Counted from the first letter of the stretch, positions 29,667 through 42,676 are shown. The stretch: 64,000 bases of DNA from Stappia sp. (GCA_002722295.1 PBLF01000029.1:62001-126000), one strand, 5' to 3'. Made by a program: numbers and translations. Notes: generated by a model from the sequence alone, not told the origin.

Positions 29667-31076
29667 TCAGGCTGCTTTCTCGGGCAGGGCGAGTGTCTGC
29701 ATCCATGCGCCGAAGTCCGCGCGCGCGCGATCGGTCATGGCGCGCTTCTTGGCGCGGGACTTGTCCTTGCCGCGAATGCGCTTGCCTTCCGCGTCGACCT
29801 TCGGCGCTTCGACCGGCGGAAACAGGCCGAAGTTCACGTTCATCGGCTGGAACGACCTCGGACCGGGTTCGTCACGCAGGATGTGACCACCGGTGATGTG
29901 GCCGAGCAGGGCGCCCATGGCGGTCGTCGCAGGCGGGGGCGCAATCTCGGTGCCCAGCCGTTCGGCGGCGGCGAACAGTCCCGCCATGCAGCCGACGCTC
30001 GCCGATTCCACGTAGCCCTCGCAGCCCGTGATCTGCCCGGCGAAACGCAGCGCGGGCCGGGCCTTGAGGCGCAGCGTCGCATCCAGAAGCTTCGGGGAGT
30101 TCAGGAAGGTGTTGCGGTGCAGCCCGCCGAGGCGCGCGAAGACGGCATCCTCCAGACCCGGGATCTGCCTGAACACCTCGAGCTGGGCGCCGTGACGCAG
30201 CTTCGTCTGGAAGCCGACCATGTTGTAGAGCGTGCCGAGCGCGTTGTCCTGGCGAAGCTGCACGACCGCATAGGGCTTCTGGTCCGGCTTGTGGGCGTTC
30301 GTCAGGCCCATCGGCTTCATCGGACCGTGTCGCAGGGTTTCGCGCCCACGCTCCGCCATCACCTCGATCGGCAGGCAGCCGTCGAAGTAGGGAGTGTTCT
30401 CCTCCCACTCCTTGAACTCGGTCTTGGGCGCGGCGATCAGCGCGTCGATGAAGGCGTTGTACTGGTCCTTGTCCATCGGGCAGTTGATGTAGTCCTTGCC
30501 CGAGCCGCCGGGCCCCACCTTGTCGTAGCGCGACTGGAACCAGCAGGTGTCGAAGTCGACCGAATCGAAATGGAGGATCGGTGCGATGGCGTCGAAGAAG
30601 GCGAGCGCGTCCTCGCCCGTTTCGGCAAGGATCGCTTCCGAGAGTGCCGGCGAGGTGAGGGGGCCCGTCGCGACGATGACGCTGTCCCAGTCGTGGGGCG
30701 GCAGTCCGGCGATCTCTCCGCGCTCGATGGTGATGAGCGGGTGTGCCTCGAGGGCCGCCGTCACCGCGTCGGAAAACCCGTCCCGGTCCACGGCGAGCGC
30801 GCCGCCCGCCGGCACCTGGTGAGCGTCGGCCGAGCGCATGATGAGCGAGCCGGCGTCGCGCAGCTCCGCGTGGAGCAGGCCGACGGCATTCTGTTCCGCG
30901 TCGTCCGAGCGGAAGGAGTTGGAACAGACGAGTTCGGCAAGGCCGTCCGTCTTGTGGGCATCGGTTCCGCGCACCGGCCGCATCTCGTGAAGAATGACGG
31001 GAATGCCGCGCCGGGCGATCTGCCACGCGGCCTCGGATCCGGCGAGTCCGCCGCCGACGACGTGTACGGGCTGCAT
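29667..31076 (-). CDS. trmFO: Methylenetetrahydrofolate--tRNA-(uracil-54-C5)-methyltransferase TrmFO
   Basis: This FAD- and folate-dependent enzyme makes ribothymidine at position 54 of tRNAs. The 469-residue product begins with the FAD-binding glycine motif [21 protein letters not shown]. It has [12 protein letters not shown] with the conserved Cys, and [20 protein letters not shown] further on. It is convergent with the MscS gene (about 40 bp apart) and divergent from the lipoprotein gene. Confidence 0.96.
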   Translation of the reverse strand: MQPVHVVGGGLAGSEAAWQIARRGIPVILHEMRPVRGTDAHKTDGLAELVCSNSFRSDDAEQNAVGLLHAELRDAGSLIMRSADAHQVPAGGALAVDRDGFSDAVTAALEAHPLITIERGEIAGLPPHDWDSVIVATGPLTSPALSEAILAETGEDALAFFDAIAPILHFDSVDFDTCWFQSRYDKVGPGGSGKDYINCPMDKDQYNAFIDALIAAPKTEFKEWEENTPYFDGCLPIEVMAERGRETLRHGPMKPMGLTNAHKPDQKPYAVVQLRQDNALGTLYNMVGFQTKLRHGAQLEVFRQIPGLEDAVFARLGGLHRNTFLNSPKLLDATLRLKARPALRFAGQITGCEGYVESASVGCMAGLFAAAERLGTEIAPPPATTAMGALLGHITGGHILRDEPGPRSFQPMNVNFGLFPPVEAPKVDAEGKRIRGKDKSRAKKRAMTDRARADFGAWMQTLALPEKAA

Positions 31077-31200
31077 GTCTGGTCATCCCCTGCAAGGAGC
31101 GCCTGTCGCGCCCCGGTGAGTTTCGAGCCGGTCACTTAGCGCGTCCTCTTCCGTGTGGCAAACGGCCGGGTCATAAAGAACGTCACGCTGGAGATCCATG

Positions 31201-31860
31201 ATGACGATTCGCCCCTCGAGACCGGTTCGCTGCGCCGTCCGGCGCCGTTTTGCCCACGCGCCGGCGGTTCTGGTCGTTGCGGGCCTCCTGCTCGGCGGAT
31301 GTGCCGGCCAGGCGAGCGGACCGGCCGTCGGCTGGTACGGGGCGCATGGCGGCGTCGCGCCGGCGGGCGAGCGGATCTACGTCTGTCATGCCTTCGGCTG
31401 TGCCCGGAAAACGGCCTTCGACTTCACGCCCCGGCGCCTGGCGACCATGAAGCGGATTCTCGCGGCGGGCGCGGCTTCGCCGGAGGATGAGCGCAAGGCG
31501 GTCGCCCGTCTCATCTCGTGGTCGGAAAAGGAGATCGGCCCGGTCGCGGGCTCCAGCGGCGACATCGGCGGATACGACCTGCACAACGCGGGCGTGCCCG
31601 GGCAGATGGATTGCATAGACGAGGCAACCAACACGACCAGCGTTCTGCTCGTCGCGGCGCGGCAGGGTTTTTTGAAGCATCACAAGGTCACCAGCCCGGT
31701 GGCGCGCGGCTTCTTCCTCGATGGTCGCTATCCCCATGCCACGGCGGTTCTGCGGGAGACCGCGTCCGGCAAGGCCTGGGCCATCGATTCCTGGCCCGAG
31801 GCCAACGGCAAGCCGCCGCTCGTGCAGCCGCTCGATGCCTGGTTCGCCTCACGCAGCTAG
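31201..31860 (+). CDS. Putative lipoprotein with a transglutaminase-like Cys/His/Asp pattern
   Basis: This 219-residue protein has a lipobox near residue 36 (LLLGGCAGQ), so it is probably lipidated at Cys and periplasmic. A CHAFGC pair follows. Later the sequence shows MDCIDEATNTTSVLL, then YPHATAVLRE and KAWAIDSW. This spacing resembles the Cys, His and Asp of papain/transglutaminase-like peptidases of the BTLCP/LapG type. That assignment is inference; I do not recognise the exact family. GGAG at 31190 favours ATG 31201; ATG 31198 is the alternative. It is divergent from trmFO. Confidence 0.75.
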   Translation: MTIRPSRPVRCAVRRRFAHAPAVLVVAGLLLGGCAGQASGPAVGWYGAHGGVAPAGERIYVCHAFGCARKTAFDFTPRRLATMKRILAAGAASPEDERKAVARLISWSEKEIGPVAGSSGDIGGYDLHNAGVPGQMDCIDEATNTTSVLLVAARQGFLKHHKVTSPVARGFFLDGRYPHATAVLRETASGKAWAIDSWPEANGKPPLVQPLDAWFASRS

Positions 31861-32078
31861 GGGGCACACCCTAGGCAAGGCGGGCGGTCCGTTTCGAGCG
31901 GTTGAATGCCCGCGCCGGGGGCGGTGCGAGTGGCTGTCCTGCGTTCGTTTTGCGGAAAGTGAAAGTCGATGCCGCTGCCTTGCCGGTGGGCAGAGGGAAG
32001 TGTGACATACTTGAAAATTACGCAAGGGCAAGTAATCGGATGCGATGAAGAACGATATGTTTGAGACCGGGAAAAGAA
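31861..32078. other. Gene-free segment after the lipoprotein gene
   Basis: No reading frame or clear motif is supported here. The sequence becomes A-rich toward 32070. It leads into a perfect hairpin at 32079-32107. Confidence 0.4.
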
Positions 32079-32107
32079 AAAAGGCAGGGTACTAGACCCT
32101 GCCTTTT
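32079..32107 (-). terminator. Intrinsic terminator, strongest on the minus strand
   Basis: AAAAGGCAGGGT at 32079-32090 pairs over 12 bp with ACCCTGCCTTTT at 32096-32107 around the loop ACTAG. Read on the minus strand, the stem is followed by TTTTTTCTTTTC, an ideal U-tract. On the plus strand only TTTT then CAGG follows, so it may also weakly terminate the lipoprotein gene. Confidence 0.85.
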
Positions 32108-32133
32108 CAGGTTTCGCGTATCATACCTTCATT

Positions 32134-32162
32134 CGTCAAATGACTTTTAGATCTGTTTGACG
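32134..32162. repeat. Inverted repeat, possible operator
   Basis: CGTCAAA at 32134-32140 and TTTGACG at 32156-32162 form a perfect 7-bp inverted repeat separated by 15 bp. It lies between the two terminators and upstream of the candidate small RNA. It could be a regulator-binding site; no regulator is identified. Confidence 0.45.
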
Positions 32163-32179
32163 GGCTGCGACCCTAAGGT

Positions 32180-32332
32180 GCGCCAGAAGGTGCTTCCTCC
32201 CAAGACTCAGACCGCGAAGTCCGTTGTTCGACAAGCTCTTGTCTTGCGACGACTTGTCTTCTTATGAGGCTGGACATTACCCCAATGTCTTGGGCTTGTC
32301 ACCATTTTGTGCAAGGCGAGCCCATTTTTTTT
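32180..32332 (+). ncRNA. Candidate small RNA upstream of proS
   Basis: This gene-free segment contains CTTCCTCCC at 32193-32201, an anti-Shine-Dalgarno-like stretch typical of many alphaproteobacterial sRNAs. Hairpins follow at 32230-32243 (GACAA/TTGTC) and 32272-32290 (GACATT/AATGTC). A terminator hairpin with eight T ends the segment. The 5' end is a guess, since no convincing promoter was found. A minus-strand transcript ending at the 32079-32107 terminator is an alternative. Confidence 0.45.
32291..32332 (+). terminator. Rho-independent terminator upstream of proS
   Basis: TGGGCTTG at 32291-32298 pairs with CGAGCCCA at 32317-32324 (one G-U pair), with two further pairs inside and a CAC/GTG stem in the loop. 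Eight consecutive T (32325-32332) follow. No coding gene ends nearby, which implies a non-coding transcript or read-through from the lipoprotein gene. Confidence 0.85.
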
Positions 32333-32533
32333 GCGTTCGCCCACTTGCAGCGGGTGCGTGGCATCCCGATGTGGTGCGGGTTTGGCTGGATTGAGCGTGC
32401 CCCGGCGCACGGCAGGTCTTGTGTTTTGCCCCGGCTTGCGCTTTGACTGCCGGAACATTGCGGACGCCCTGCGCGCCGTGCCATGCCGGAGCGGCAACCT
32501 GCCGCGTGCCGCCCAATCATCGAGTGTTTCTTC

Positions 32534-33862
32534 ATGCGACTGTCCCGATATTTCCTGCCCATTCTCAAGGAGACGCCGAAAGAGGCCGAGATCGTGTCGC
32601 ACCGGCTCATGTTGCGCGCCGGCATGATCCGCCAGGAGACGGCGGGCATCTATGCGTGGCTGCCCATGGGGCTGCGCGTGCTGAAGAAGATCGAGGAGAT
32701 CGTGCGTCAGGAGCAGAATCGCGCCGGTGCGCTCGAGCTGCTCATGCCGACCGTTCAGCCGGCGGACCTGTGGCGCGAAAGCGGGCGGTATGATGCCTAC
32801 GGCAAGGAGATGCTGCGCATCACCGACCGACATGAGCGCGACATGCTCTTTGGTCCGACCAACGAGGAAATGGTCACCGACATCTTCCGCGCGTCGGTGA
32901 AGAGCTACCGCGACCTGCCGCTCAACCTCTATCACATCCAGTGGAAGTTCCGGGACGAGGTGCGTCCCCGCTTCGGCGTGATGCGCGGCCGCGAGTTCCT
33001 GATGAAGGATGCCTATTCCTTCGATCTGGACAAGGAGGGCGCGCGTCATGCCTACAACCGCATGTTCGTCGCCTATCTGCGCACCTTTGCCCGGATGGGG
33101 CTGAAGGCCATTCCCATGCGGGCCGATACCGGCCCCATCGGCGGCGACATGAGCCACGAGTTCATCATCCTGGCCGCCACCGGCGAGAGCGAGGTCTTCT
33201 GCGACAAGGCCATCCTGGACCTGCCGATTCCCGGCGAGGACACGGATTTTTCCGCCGATCTCAGCCCGGTCATCGAGGCCTGGACCACGCCGTATGCGGC
33301 GACCGACGAGATGCACGACGAGACGGCCTACGGCGAGGTCGCCGAGGAGGCGCGCATGTCGGCGCGTGGCATCGAGGTGGGGCACATCTTCTATTTCGGC
33401 ACCAAGTACTCCGAGCCCATGGGCGCGAAGGTCACGGGGCCGGACGGTGTCGAGGTTCCCGTGCACATGGGCTCCTATGGTGTCGGCGTGTCCCGTCTTC
33501 TGGGCGCGATCATCGAGGCCCATCACGACGAGGCGGGCATTATCTGGCCGGCCTCGGTCGCGCCGTTCCACGTCGGCATCGTCAATCTGAAGCCCGGCGA
33601 CGAGGCGACGGACACGGCCTGCGACGACCTGGAAAGCCAGCTCGGTGCCGCCGGTCTCGATGTGCTTGTGGATGATGTCGACACGCGCGCGGGCGCCAAG
33701 TTCGCGAGCATGGACCTCATCGGCCTGCCGTGGCAGCTTATCGTCGGTCCGCGCGGCCTGAAGGACGGAGTCGTGGAGCTGAAGAACCGTGCGAGCAGCG
33801 AACGCGTCACGCTTTCGCCGCAAGAAGCGGTCAATCGGCTGGTGTCCGACCTCGCGGGCTGA
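32534..33862 (+). CDS. proS: Proline--tRNA ligase, short alphaproteobacterial type
   Basis: This class II synthetase charges tRNA-Pro. At 442 residues it lacks the roughly 180-residue YbaK-like editing insertion of the E. coli enzyme, as is usual in alphaproteobacteria. Visible class II motifs include the TxE-type loop [33 protein letters not shown] (motif 2) and [17 protein letters not shown] (motif 3). ATG 32534 ([15 protein letters not shown]) is the family N-terminus. The preceding Shine-Dalgarno is weak. It is followed by lolC and lolD. Confidence 0.96.
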   Translation: MRLSRYFLPILKETPKEAEIVSHRLMLRAGMIRQETAGIYAWLPMGLRVLKKIEEIVRQEQNRAGALELLMPTVQPADLWRESGRYDAYGKEMLRITDRHERDMLFGPTNEEMVTDIFRASVKSYRDLPLNLYHIQWKFRDEVRPRFGVMRGREFLMKDAYSFDLDKEGARHAYNRMFVAYLRTFARMGLKAIPMRADTGPIGGDMSHEFIILAATGESEVFCDKAILDLPIPGEDTDFSADLSPVIEAWTTPYAATDEMHDETAYGEVAEEARMSARGIEVGHIFYFGTKYSEPMGAKVTGPDGVEVPVHMGSYGVGVSRLLGAIIEAHHDEAGIIWPASVAPFHVGIVNLKPGDEATDTACDDLESQLGAAGLDVLVDDVDTRAGAKFASMDLIGLPWQLIVGPRGLKDGVVELKNRASSERVTLSPQEAVNRLVSDLAG

Positions 33863-33945
33863 TGGGCTGGGGATTCGCCCGCGTCGTCGTCATGCGGCGG
33901 GCGGGCGCGCCTGAATGAGGGAGCTGTCCGGGTGAAGGAGCGGGA

Positions 33946-35231
33946 ATGAGCGCAGGCGCCAAAGCCACGCAGCGAAAGGGCGACACGCGCCCCTTTGCCG
34001 GCTTCGAATGGATGCTTGCCGGGCGCTATCTGCGCTCCCGCCGGCGCGAGACGTTCATTTCGGTCATCGCGGGCTTCTCCTTCCTCGGCATCATGCTGGG
34101 CGTTGCCACGCTCATCATCGTCATGGCGGTGATGAACGGCTTTCGCGCCGAGCTCCTGACCAAGATCCTCGGCATCAACGGTCACCTGCTCGTGCAGCCG
34201 ATCGGCAGCGAGCTCGACGACTATGACGCGGTGGCGGCACGTCTTGAGAATCTGGACGGCGTGAAATTCGCCATGCCCTTCATCGAGGGGCAGGTGTTGG
34301 TCAGCGGCCCGGCCGGCTCGCTCGGCGCGCTGGTGCGCGGTGTGCGCGAGACGGACCTCCGCAAGCTGCCGCTGGTCTCCGGCAACGTGCGCACCGGTAC
34401 CTTCGACAATTTCGATTCCTCCAACGGCATTGCCATCGGAACGCGGCTCGCCCGCCAGCTCGGCGTCTCGGTGGGCGATCTCGTTCGCGTGATCTCTCCG
34501 AACGGCAATGTGACCGCGCTCGGCGTCACGCCGCGCGTGAAGGCCTATCCCGTGACGGCGGTCTTCGAGATCGGCATGTCCGAGTATGACGGCACGATGG
34601 CCTTCATGCCGCTCAACGAGGCGCAGCTCTATTTCAACCAGGAAGGGATCGTCACCGGCATAGAGGTGTTCACCGACGATCCCGATTCCGTCGGCACGCT
34701 TCGGCCGAAGGTGGAGGAGGGCGCCGGTCGGCCGACCTTCGTCACCGACTGGCGGCAGCGCAACGTCACCTTCTTCTCCGCGCTCGAGGTGGAGCGGAAC
34801 GTGATGTTCATCATCCTGACGCTGATCGTGCTCGTGGCGGCGCTCAACATCATTTCCGGCATGACGATGCTGGTGAAGGACAAGGGGCGCGACATCGCCA
34901 TCCTGCGCACCATGGGCGCGACGCGCGGGGCGATCATGCGCGTCTTCGTCATCACCGGCGCCAGCATCGGCATCGTCGGCACGCTGGCCGGCTTCGTGCT
35001 CGGCCTCGTCGTCTGTCTCAACATCGAGAGCATTCGCCAGGCGATTTCCTGGATGACGCGCACCGAGCTCTTTTCGCCGGAGCTCTATTTCCTCAGCCGT
35101 CTGCCCGCCGACATGGACACGGGCGAGACGATGTCCGTCGTGGTGATGGCCATGGTGCTGTCGCTGCTTGCGACCCTCTATCCGGCCTGGCGCGCCGCCC
35201 GGCTCGATCCGGTCGAGGCGCTGCGCTACGA

Positions 35232-35235
<4 letters not shown>
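33946..35235 (+). CDS. lolC: Lipoprotein-releasing ABC transporter permease LolC/LolE
   Basis: This inner membrane subunit of the Lol system extracts outer-membrane lipoproteins and passes them to LolA. The 429-residue product has four transmembrane helices around a large periplasmic domain: one near residues 38-62 ([21 protein letters not shown]) and three near the C-terminus. The conserved cytoplasmic loop [18 protein letters not shown] is present. A strong AAGGAG precedes the ATG. It overlaps lolD by 4 bp (ATGA). Only one permease gene is here, so it probably acts as a homodimer (LolF-like). Confidence 0.94.
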
Positions 35236-35957
<722 letters not shown>

Positions 35958-36266
35958 GGTGTGGCCCCATAAACGAGGCGACGCCGGTCTTCAAAAAGGC
36001 TGGCAACGCTGGCGTTTGGCCTTGCCCGGGATCGCCGACACGGCGAAAGCGACTCTTTTTCAAAGCCTTGCGAGCGCTGGCGGAATCACTTTCCGAATGG
36101 TCGCGCTCAAGCACTTGTCGCGACTCCCTGCGCGCGGTGCTCCCGTGTTGAATCCGTTTGTGAAGACACGCCCCGCCTGACGGGAGCCCTTAAACGCTGA
36201 AAACGATTCCCGTTCAGCGCCTTGCCCGGAAAGACGGACTCACTTTCTCACATTCCGGGACGAGCT
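35958..36266. other. Gene-free region between lolD and gdx, possibly an interspersed repeat
   Basis: I see no supported gene here. Two related blocks (about 35992-36014 and 36057-36083) share a CAAAG..CT.GC..CGCTGGCG pattern, an imperfect direct repeat. A short minus-strand frame encodes a proline/glycine-rich peptide ending GVASFMGPHP, which looks more like a repeat-derived frame than a protein. Confidence 0.35.
36195..36219 (-). terminator. Possible terminator hairpin after gdx
   Basis: CGCTGAA at 36195-36201 pairs with TTCAGCG at 36213-36219. On the minus strand this lies about 48 bp after the gdx stop and is followed by TTTAAGG, a weak U-tract. Confidence 0.4.
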
Positions 36267-36578
36267 TCAGGAAAGCTTCATCGTCACCATGCCGGCGACG
36301 ATCAGCCCGGCAGCGATCAGTCGCTGGAGAGAAAGGTCTTCCCCCAGAAGCCAGACGCCGGCGGCAAAGGCGCCCACCGCACCGATGCCGGTCCAGATCA
36401 TGTAGGCGGTGCCGAGGGGGAGGTTGCGCATGGCAAGCGTCAGCAGGCCGAAGGACCCGGCCATGGCGACAAGCATGACCAGCGTTGCGGGCAGGCGGGT
36501 GAATCCTTCGGACTGTTTCATCGCGAAGGCCCAGACGACTTCCAGCAGACCGGCGGCGACAAGAAAGATCCAGGACAT
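36267..36578 (-). CDS. gdx: Guanidinium exporter of the SMR family (Gdx/SugE)
   Basis: This 103-residue, four-helix small multidrug resistance protein of the Gdx/SugE branch exports guanidinium in exchange for protons. The N-terminus MSWIFLVAAGLLEVVWAFAMK places the essential Glu at position 13. The Gdx-type signature LPLGTAYMIWTGIGAVGAF is clear. ATG 36578 is preferred over ATG 36584 because AGAGGGG lies six bases before it. The gene is preceded by a guanidine-II riboswitch, which strongly supports guanidinium as the substrate. Confidence 0.95.
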   Translation of the reverse strand: MSWIFLVAAGLLEVVWAFAMKQSEGFTRLPATLVMLVAMAGSFGLLTLAMRNLPLGTAYMIWTGIGAVGAFAAGVWLLGEDLSLQRLIAAGLIVAGMVTMKLS

Positions 36579-36584
36579 GACCAT

Positions 36585-36637
36585 CCCCTCTGCCGGGTCG
36601 TCCCGGCGAATTTGCCCATTGCGGGGAGGTCGTCCTC
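36585..36637 (-). promoter_or_regulatory. Guanidine-II (mini-ykkC) riboswitch
   Basis: Read on the minus strand, GAGG-ACGA-CCTC (36626-36637) and GCCGGG-ACGA-CCCGGC (36592-36607) form two hairpins with identical ACGA loops, 18 nt apart. The Shine-Dalgarno AGAGGGG (36585-36591) follows directly. This is the mini-ykkC arrangement: two ACGR-loop hairpins binding guanidinium. The CCCC at 36623-36626, just after the first hairpin, could pair with GGGG of the ribosome-binding site when no ligand is bound. Translational ON control of gdx is therefore predicted. Confidence 0.93.
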
Positions 36638-36835
36638 TGATGCGCGCCAAGGTGGGGCGGGGCCGCGAAGAGTTCAAGCCGGTTTCACGCGGCCAATCGG
36701 CGACCCTCAGGCATTTACGTTCCGTTCACCATGAGGCGACGCTCTCTATCCGCCTTTTGTGAAGGGGCTTGCAAAAAGAACAAAACATGAACATGATGAA
36801 TTTCATCGGAAGGCCGGAGCAAGGGGAGACCTGCC

Positions 36836-36952
36836 ATGTTCGACGAAATCATCGAGAATATTCAGGATGTTGTTGCCTTTGGCGCCCTGTCCGTCTTCAC
36901 CGTGACGGTGCTTGTCTGGGGCAATGTCATCGTGGAGCTGGCAACCGCCTGA
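36836..36952 (+). CDS. Putative 38-residue single-span membrane protein
   Basis: This small frame has the product MFDEIIENIQDVV followed by a hydrophobic segment (about residues 14-37, AFGALSVFTVTVLVWGNVIVEL). GGGGAG lies seven bases before the ATG, an excellent spacing. The acidic N-terminus and single helix resemble regulatory small membrane proteins. I do not recognise a family. It lies divergent from gdx and upstream of dnaE. The shortness limits confidence. Confidence 0.55.
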   Translation: MFDEIIENIQDVVAFGALSVFTVTVLVWGNVIVELATA

Positions 36953-37162
36953 GGCGTGTCGGGCTAGCGGGCGCGCGTCGGGGTCTGCATGGGCCAGCGG
37001 ATGCTTCTTCTTCCACAGGAGGAGGGGCCGGGCGCGATTTGCGGGGGACCAAGGGCGGGTTGATGTCGACTCGCGGGCCCTGAGGGACAAGACTGGCAGG
37101 CTGTCGGTCGTGGCGCGGTCAATCGCGCCCGGCCCCTGTCCTCTCCCGTTCCGGTGCAGCCC

Positions 37163-40603
<3,441 letters not shown>

Positions 40604-40652
40604 CGTAGCGGCATCTTGTTTCGAAAAGGCGTGAATTCGGGCGGTTTGCGGG

Positions 40653-40681
40653 CTTGTCTTGTGGCGCGGCGGCGACTATAA
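40653..40681 (+). promoter_or_regulatory. Sigma-70 promoter of rpsB-tsf
   Basis: CTTGTC at 40653-40658 and CTATAA at 40676-40681 are separated by exactly 17 bp, close to the alphaproteobacterial consensus. Transcription would start near 40688, giving a leader of about 110 nt before rpsB. S2 leaders are autoregulated in other bacteria, but no specific motif is claimed here. Confidence 0.7.
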
Positions 40682-40801
40682 CGCGCGCATTCCACACGCA
40701 GGGTTCGGTTTTCGTCACGGACGGGGTCCATCCGGTGTCGGCGCGCGAGCGAGGGCACTCCCTGCGGAGGTACAACCGGAAAAACCAGGAGAAGCAAGGC
40801 C

Positions 40802-41614
40802 ATGGCCCTGCCCGAGTTCACGATGCGCCAGCTGCTGGAAGCCGGCGTCCACTTCGGCCACCAGAAGCACCGCTGGAACCCGAAGATGGGTCCCTATATC
40901 TTCGGCGTCCGCAACAACATCCACATTCTCGACCTCGCCCAGACCGTGCCGCTGATGCACCAGGCTCTGAAGGCGGTGTCGGACAAGGTCGCGGCCGGTG
41001 GCCGCGTGCTGATCGTCGGTACCAAGCGCCAGGCGCAGGAAGCGGTTGCCGAGTCGGCCCGCCGTTCGGCCCAGTACCACGTCAACGCCCGCTGGCTTGG
41101 CGGCATGCTGACCAACTGGAAGACCATCTCCCAGTCGATCCAGCGCCTGCGCAAGGTCGAGGAGACCCTGAGCAACCCGGCCGGTCTGACGAAGAAGGAG
41201 CGCCTGTTCCTCGATCGTGAGCGCGAGAAGCTCGAGCGCAACCTCGGCGGCATCAAGGACATGGGCGGCCTGCCGGACCTGATCTTCGTGATCGACACGA
41301 ATCGCGAGGCCATCGCGATCCAGGAAGCGCGCCGTCTCGGCATTCCGGTCGCCGCGATCGTCGATTCGAACTGCGATCCGGACGGCATCGACTACCCGGT
41401 CCCGGGCAATGACGACGCCGGCCGCGCCATCGCGCTGTACTGCGACCTGATCGCGCGCGCCGCCATCGACGGCATCTCGCGTGCCCAGGGTGGCATGGGC
41501 CTCGACGTCGGTGCCGCCGAGGAGGCTCCGCTGGAGCCGGCTCTCGAGGCCGAGACGCCCGCCGAGGAAGCGCCTGCCGCGGCTGCCGAAGAGGCGCCTG
41601 CACAGGCTCAGTGA
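40802..41614 (+). CDS. rpsB: 30S ribosomal protein S2
   Basis: This small-subunit protein, needed to dock S1, has 270 residues. The N-terminus [21 protein letters not shown] and the segments [20 protein letters not shown] and IAIYCD-like [13 protein letters not shown] are typical of the family. The last 40 residues form an Ala/Glu-rich tail ([15 protein letters not shown]) common in alphaproteobacterial S2. AGGAG lies 10 bases before the ATG. It heads the rpsB-tsf unit. Confidence 0.97.
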   Translation: MALPEFTMRQLLEAGVHFGHQKHRWNPKMGPYIFGVRNNIHILDLAQTVPLMHQALKAVSDKVAAGGRVLIVGTKRQAQEAVAESARRSAQYHVNARWLGGMLTNWKTISQSIQRLRKVEETLSNPAGLTKKERLFLDREREKLERNLGGIKDMGGLPDLIFVIDTNREAIAIQEARRLGIPVAAIVDSNCDPDGIDYPVPGNDDAGRAIALYCDLIARAAIDGISRAQGGMGLDVGAAEEAPLEPALEAETPAEEAPAAAAEEAPAQAQ

Positions 41615-41625
41615 TGACGGTTGGC

Positions 41626-41647
41626 GCCGGCGGAAATTTCCGCCGGC
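41626..41647. repeat. 22-bp perfect palindrome between rpsB and tsf
   Basis: GCCGGCGGAAA at 41626-41636 is followed directly by its exact reverse complement. As RNA it would form a stable hairpin starting 12 bp after the rpsB stop, with no U-tract. It may attenuate or protect the message, or bind a dimeric protein. Confidence 0.7.
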
Positions 41648-41733
41648 TGCCGTCCCTCGGACGTCCTGTCATAAACCTTACGTGAGGCCTCGGCTAAGCC
41701 TGCCGGGGTGAACACCCGTCAACGAGGCGACTT

Positions 41734-42657
41734 ATGAGCATTACCGCTGCAATGGTGAAGGAGCTCCGCGAGAAGACCGGCGCGGGCATGATGGACTGCA
41801 AGGCAGCCCTGACCGAGAACAACGGCGACATGGAAGCGGCCATCGACTGGCTGCGGACCAAGGGTCTTGCCAAGGCGGCCAAGAAGGCCGGTCGCGTCGC
41901 GGCCGAGGGTCTGGTCGGTGTGGCCTCCGAGGGCACCAAGGCTGCCGTCGTCGAGCTGAACTCCGAGACCGACTTCGTGGCCCGCAACGAGGCCTTCCAG
42001 GCCCTCGTGGCCGGCACGTCCAAGGCGGCTCTCTCCGTGGACGGCGACGTCGAGGCGCTTGCCGCCGCTTCGTTCCCGGGCAGCGACAAGACCGTCGAGG
42101 GCGAGATCAAGGAAGCGATCGCGACCATCGGCGAGAACATGTCTCTGCGCCGCGCCGCGACGCTGGCTGTTTCCAAGGGCGCTGTCGCGTCCTACGTCCA
42201 CGGCTCGATCGCCGAGGGCCTGGGCAAGATCGGCGTGCTGGTCGCCATGGAATCCGAGGGCGATGCCGAGGCGGTCAACGCGTTCGGCCGCAAGATCGCG
42301 ATGCATGTCGCGGCCACCAACCCGCTGTCGCTGGGTGTCGAGGATCTCGATCCGGAGGTCGTGGACCGCGAGCGCCAGATCTTCTCCGAGCAGGCGCGCG
42401 AGTCGGGCAAGCCGGACAACATCATCGAGAAGATGGTCGAGGGCCGCATCCGCAAGTTCTATGAGGAAGTCACGCTGACCAAGCAGGCTTTCGTCATGGA
42501 TCCGGACAAGACCGTCGAGCAGGCCGTCGAGGCTTTCGCCAAGGATCTGGGCAGCCCGGTGAAGCTCGTCGGCTTCGTCCGCTTTGCTCTCGGCGAGGGC
42601 ATCGAGAAGGAAGAGACGGATTTCGCCGCGGAAGTCGCGGCGGCGGTGGGCAACTAA
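41734..42657 (+). CDS. tsf: Translation elongation factor Ts
   Basis: This nucleotide-exchange factor for EF-Tu has 307 residues. The UBA-like N-terminus contains [20 protein letters not shown], followed by the classical TDF motif region [15 protein letters not shown]. The second signature and the [10 protein letters not shown] core follow. AACGAGG precedes the ATG. It is followed by a strong terminator. Confidence 0.97.
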   Translation: MSITAAMVKELREKTGAGMMDCKAALTENNGDMEAAIDWLRTKGLAKAAKKAGRVAAEGLVGVASEGTKAAVVELNSETDFVARNEAFQALVAGTSKAALSVDGDVEALAAASFPGSDKTVEGEIKEAIATIGENMSLRRAATLAVSKGAVASYVHGSIAEGLGKIGVLVAMESEGDAEAVNAFGRKIAMHVAATNPLSLGVEDLDPEVVDRERQIFSEQARESGKPDNIIEKMVEGRIRKFYEEVTLTKQAFVMDPDKTVEQAVEAFAKDLGSPVKLVGFVRFALGEGIEKEETDFAAEVAAAVGN

Positions 42658-42676
42658 GCCCAATCAGCAAAAATCG

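Noticed and set aside
29481..31139. 552-codon plus-strand frame opposite trmFO
   Set aside because: It is the reverse of a complete TrmFO protein. It has no domain of its own.
32161..32220. Resemblance of GGGAGGAAGCACC on the minus strand to the SRP RNA GGAAGGAAGCAGC loop
   Set aside because: The rest of the conserved SRP domain IV and the closing stem are absent, so it is not ffs.
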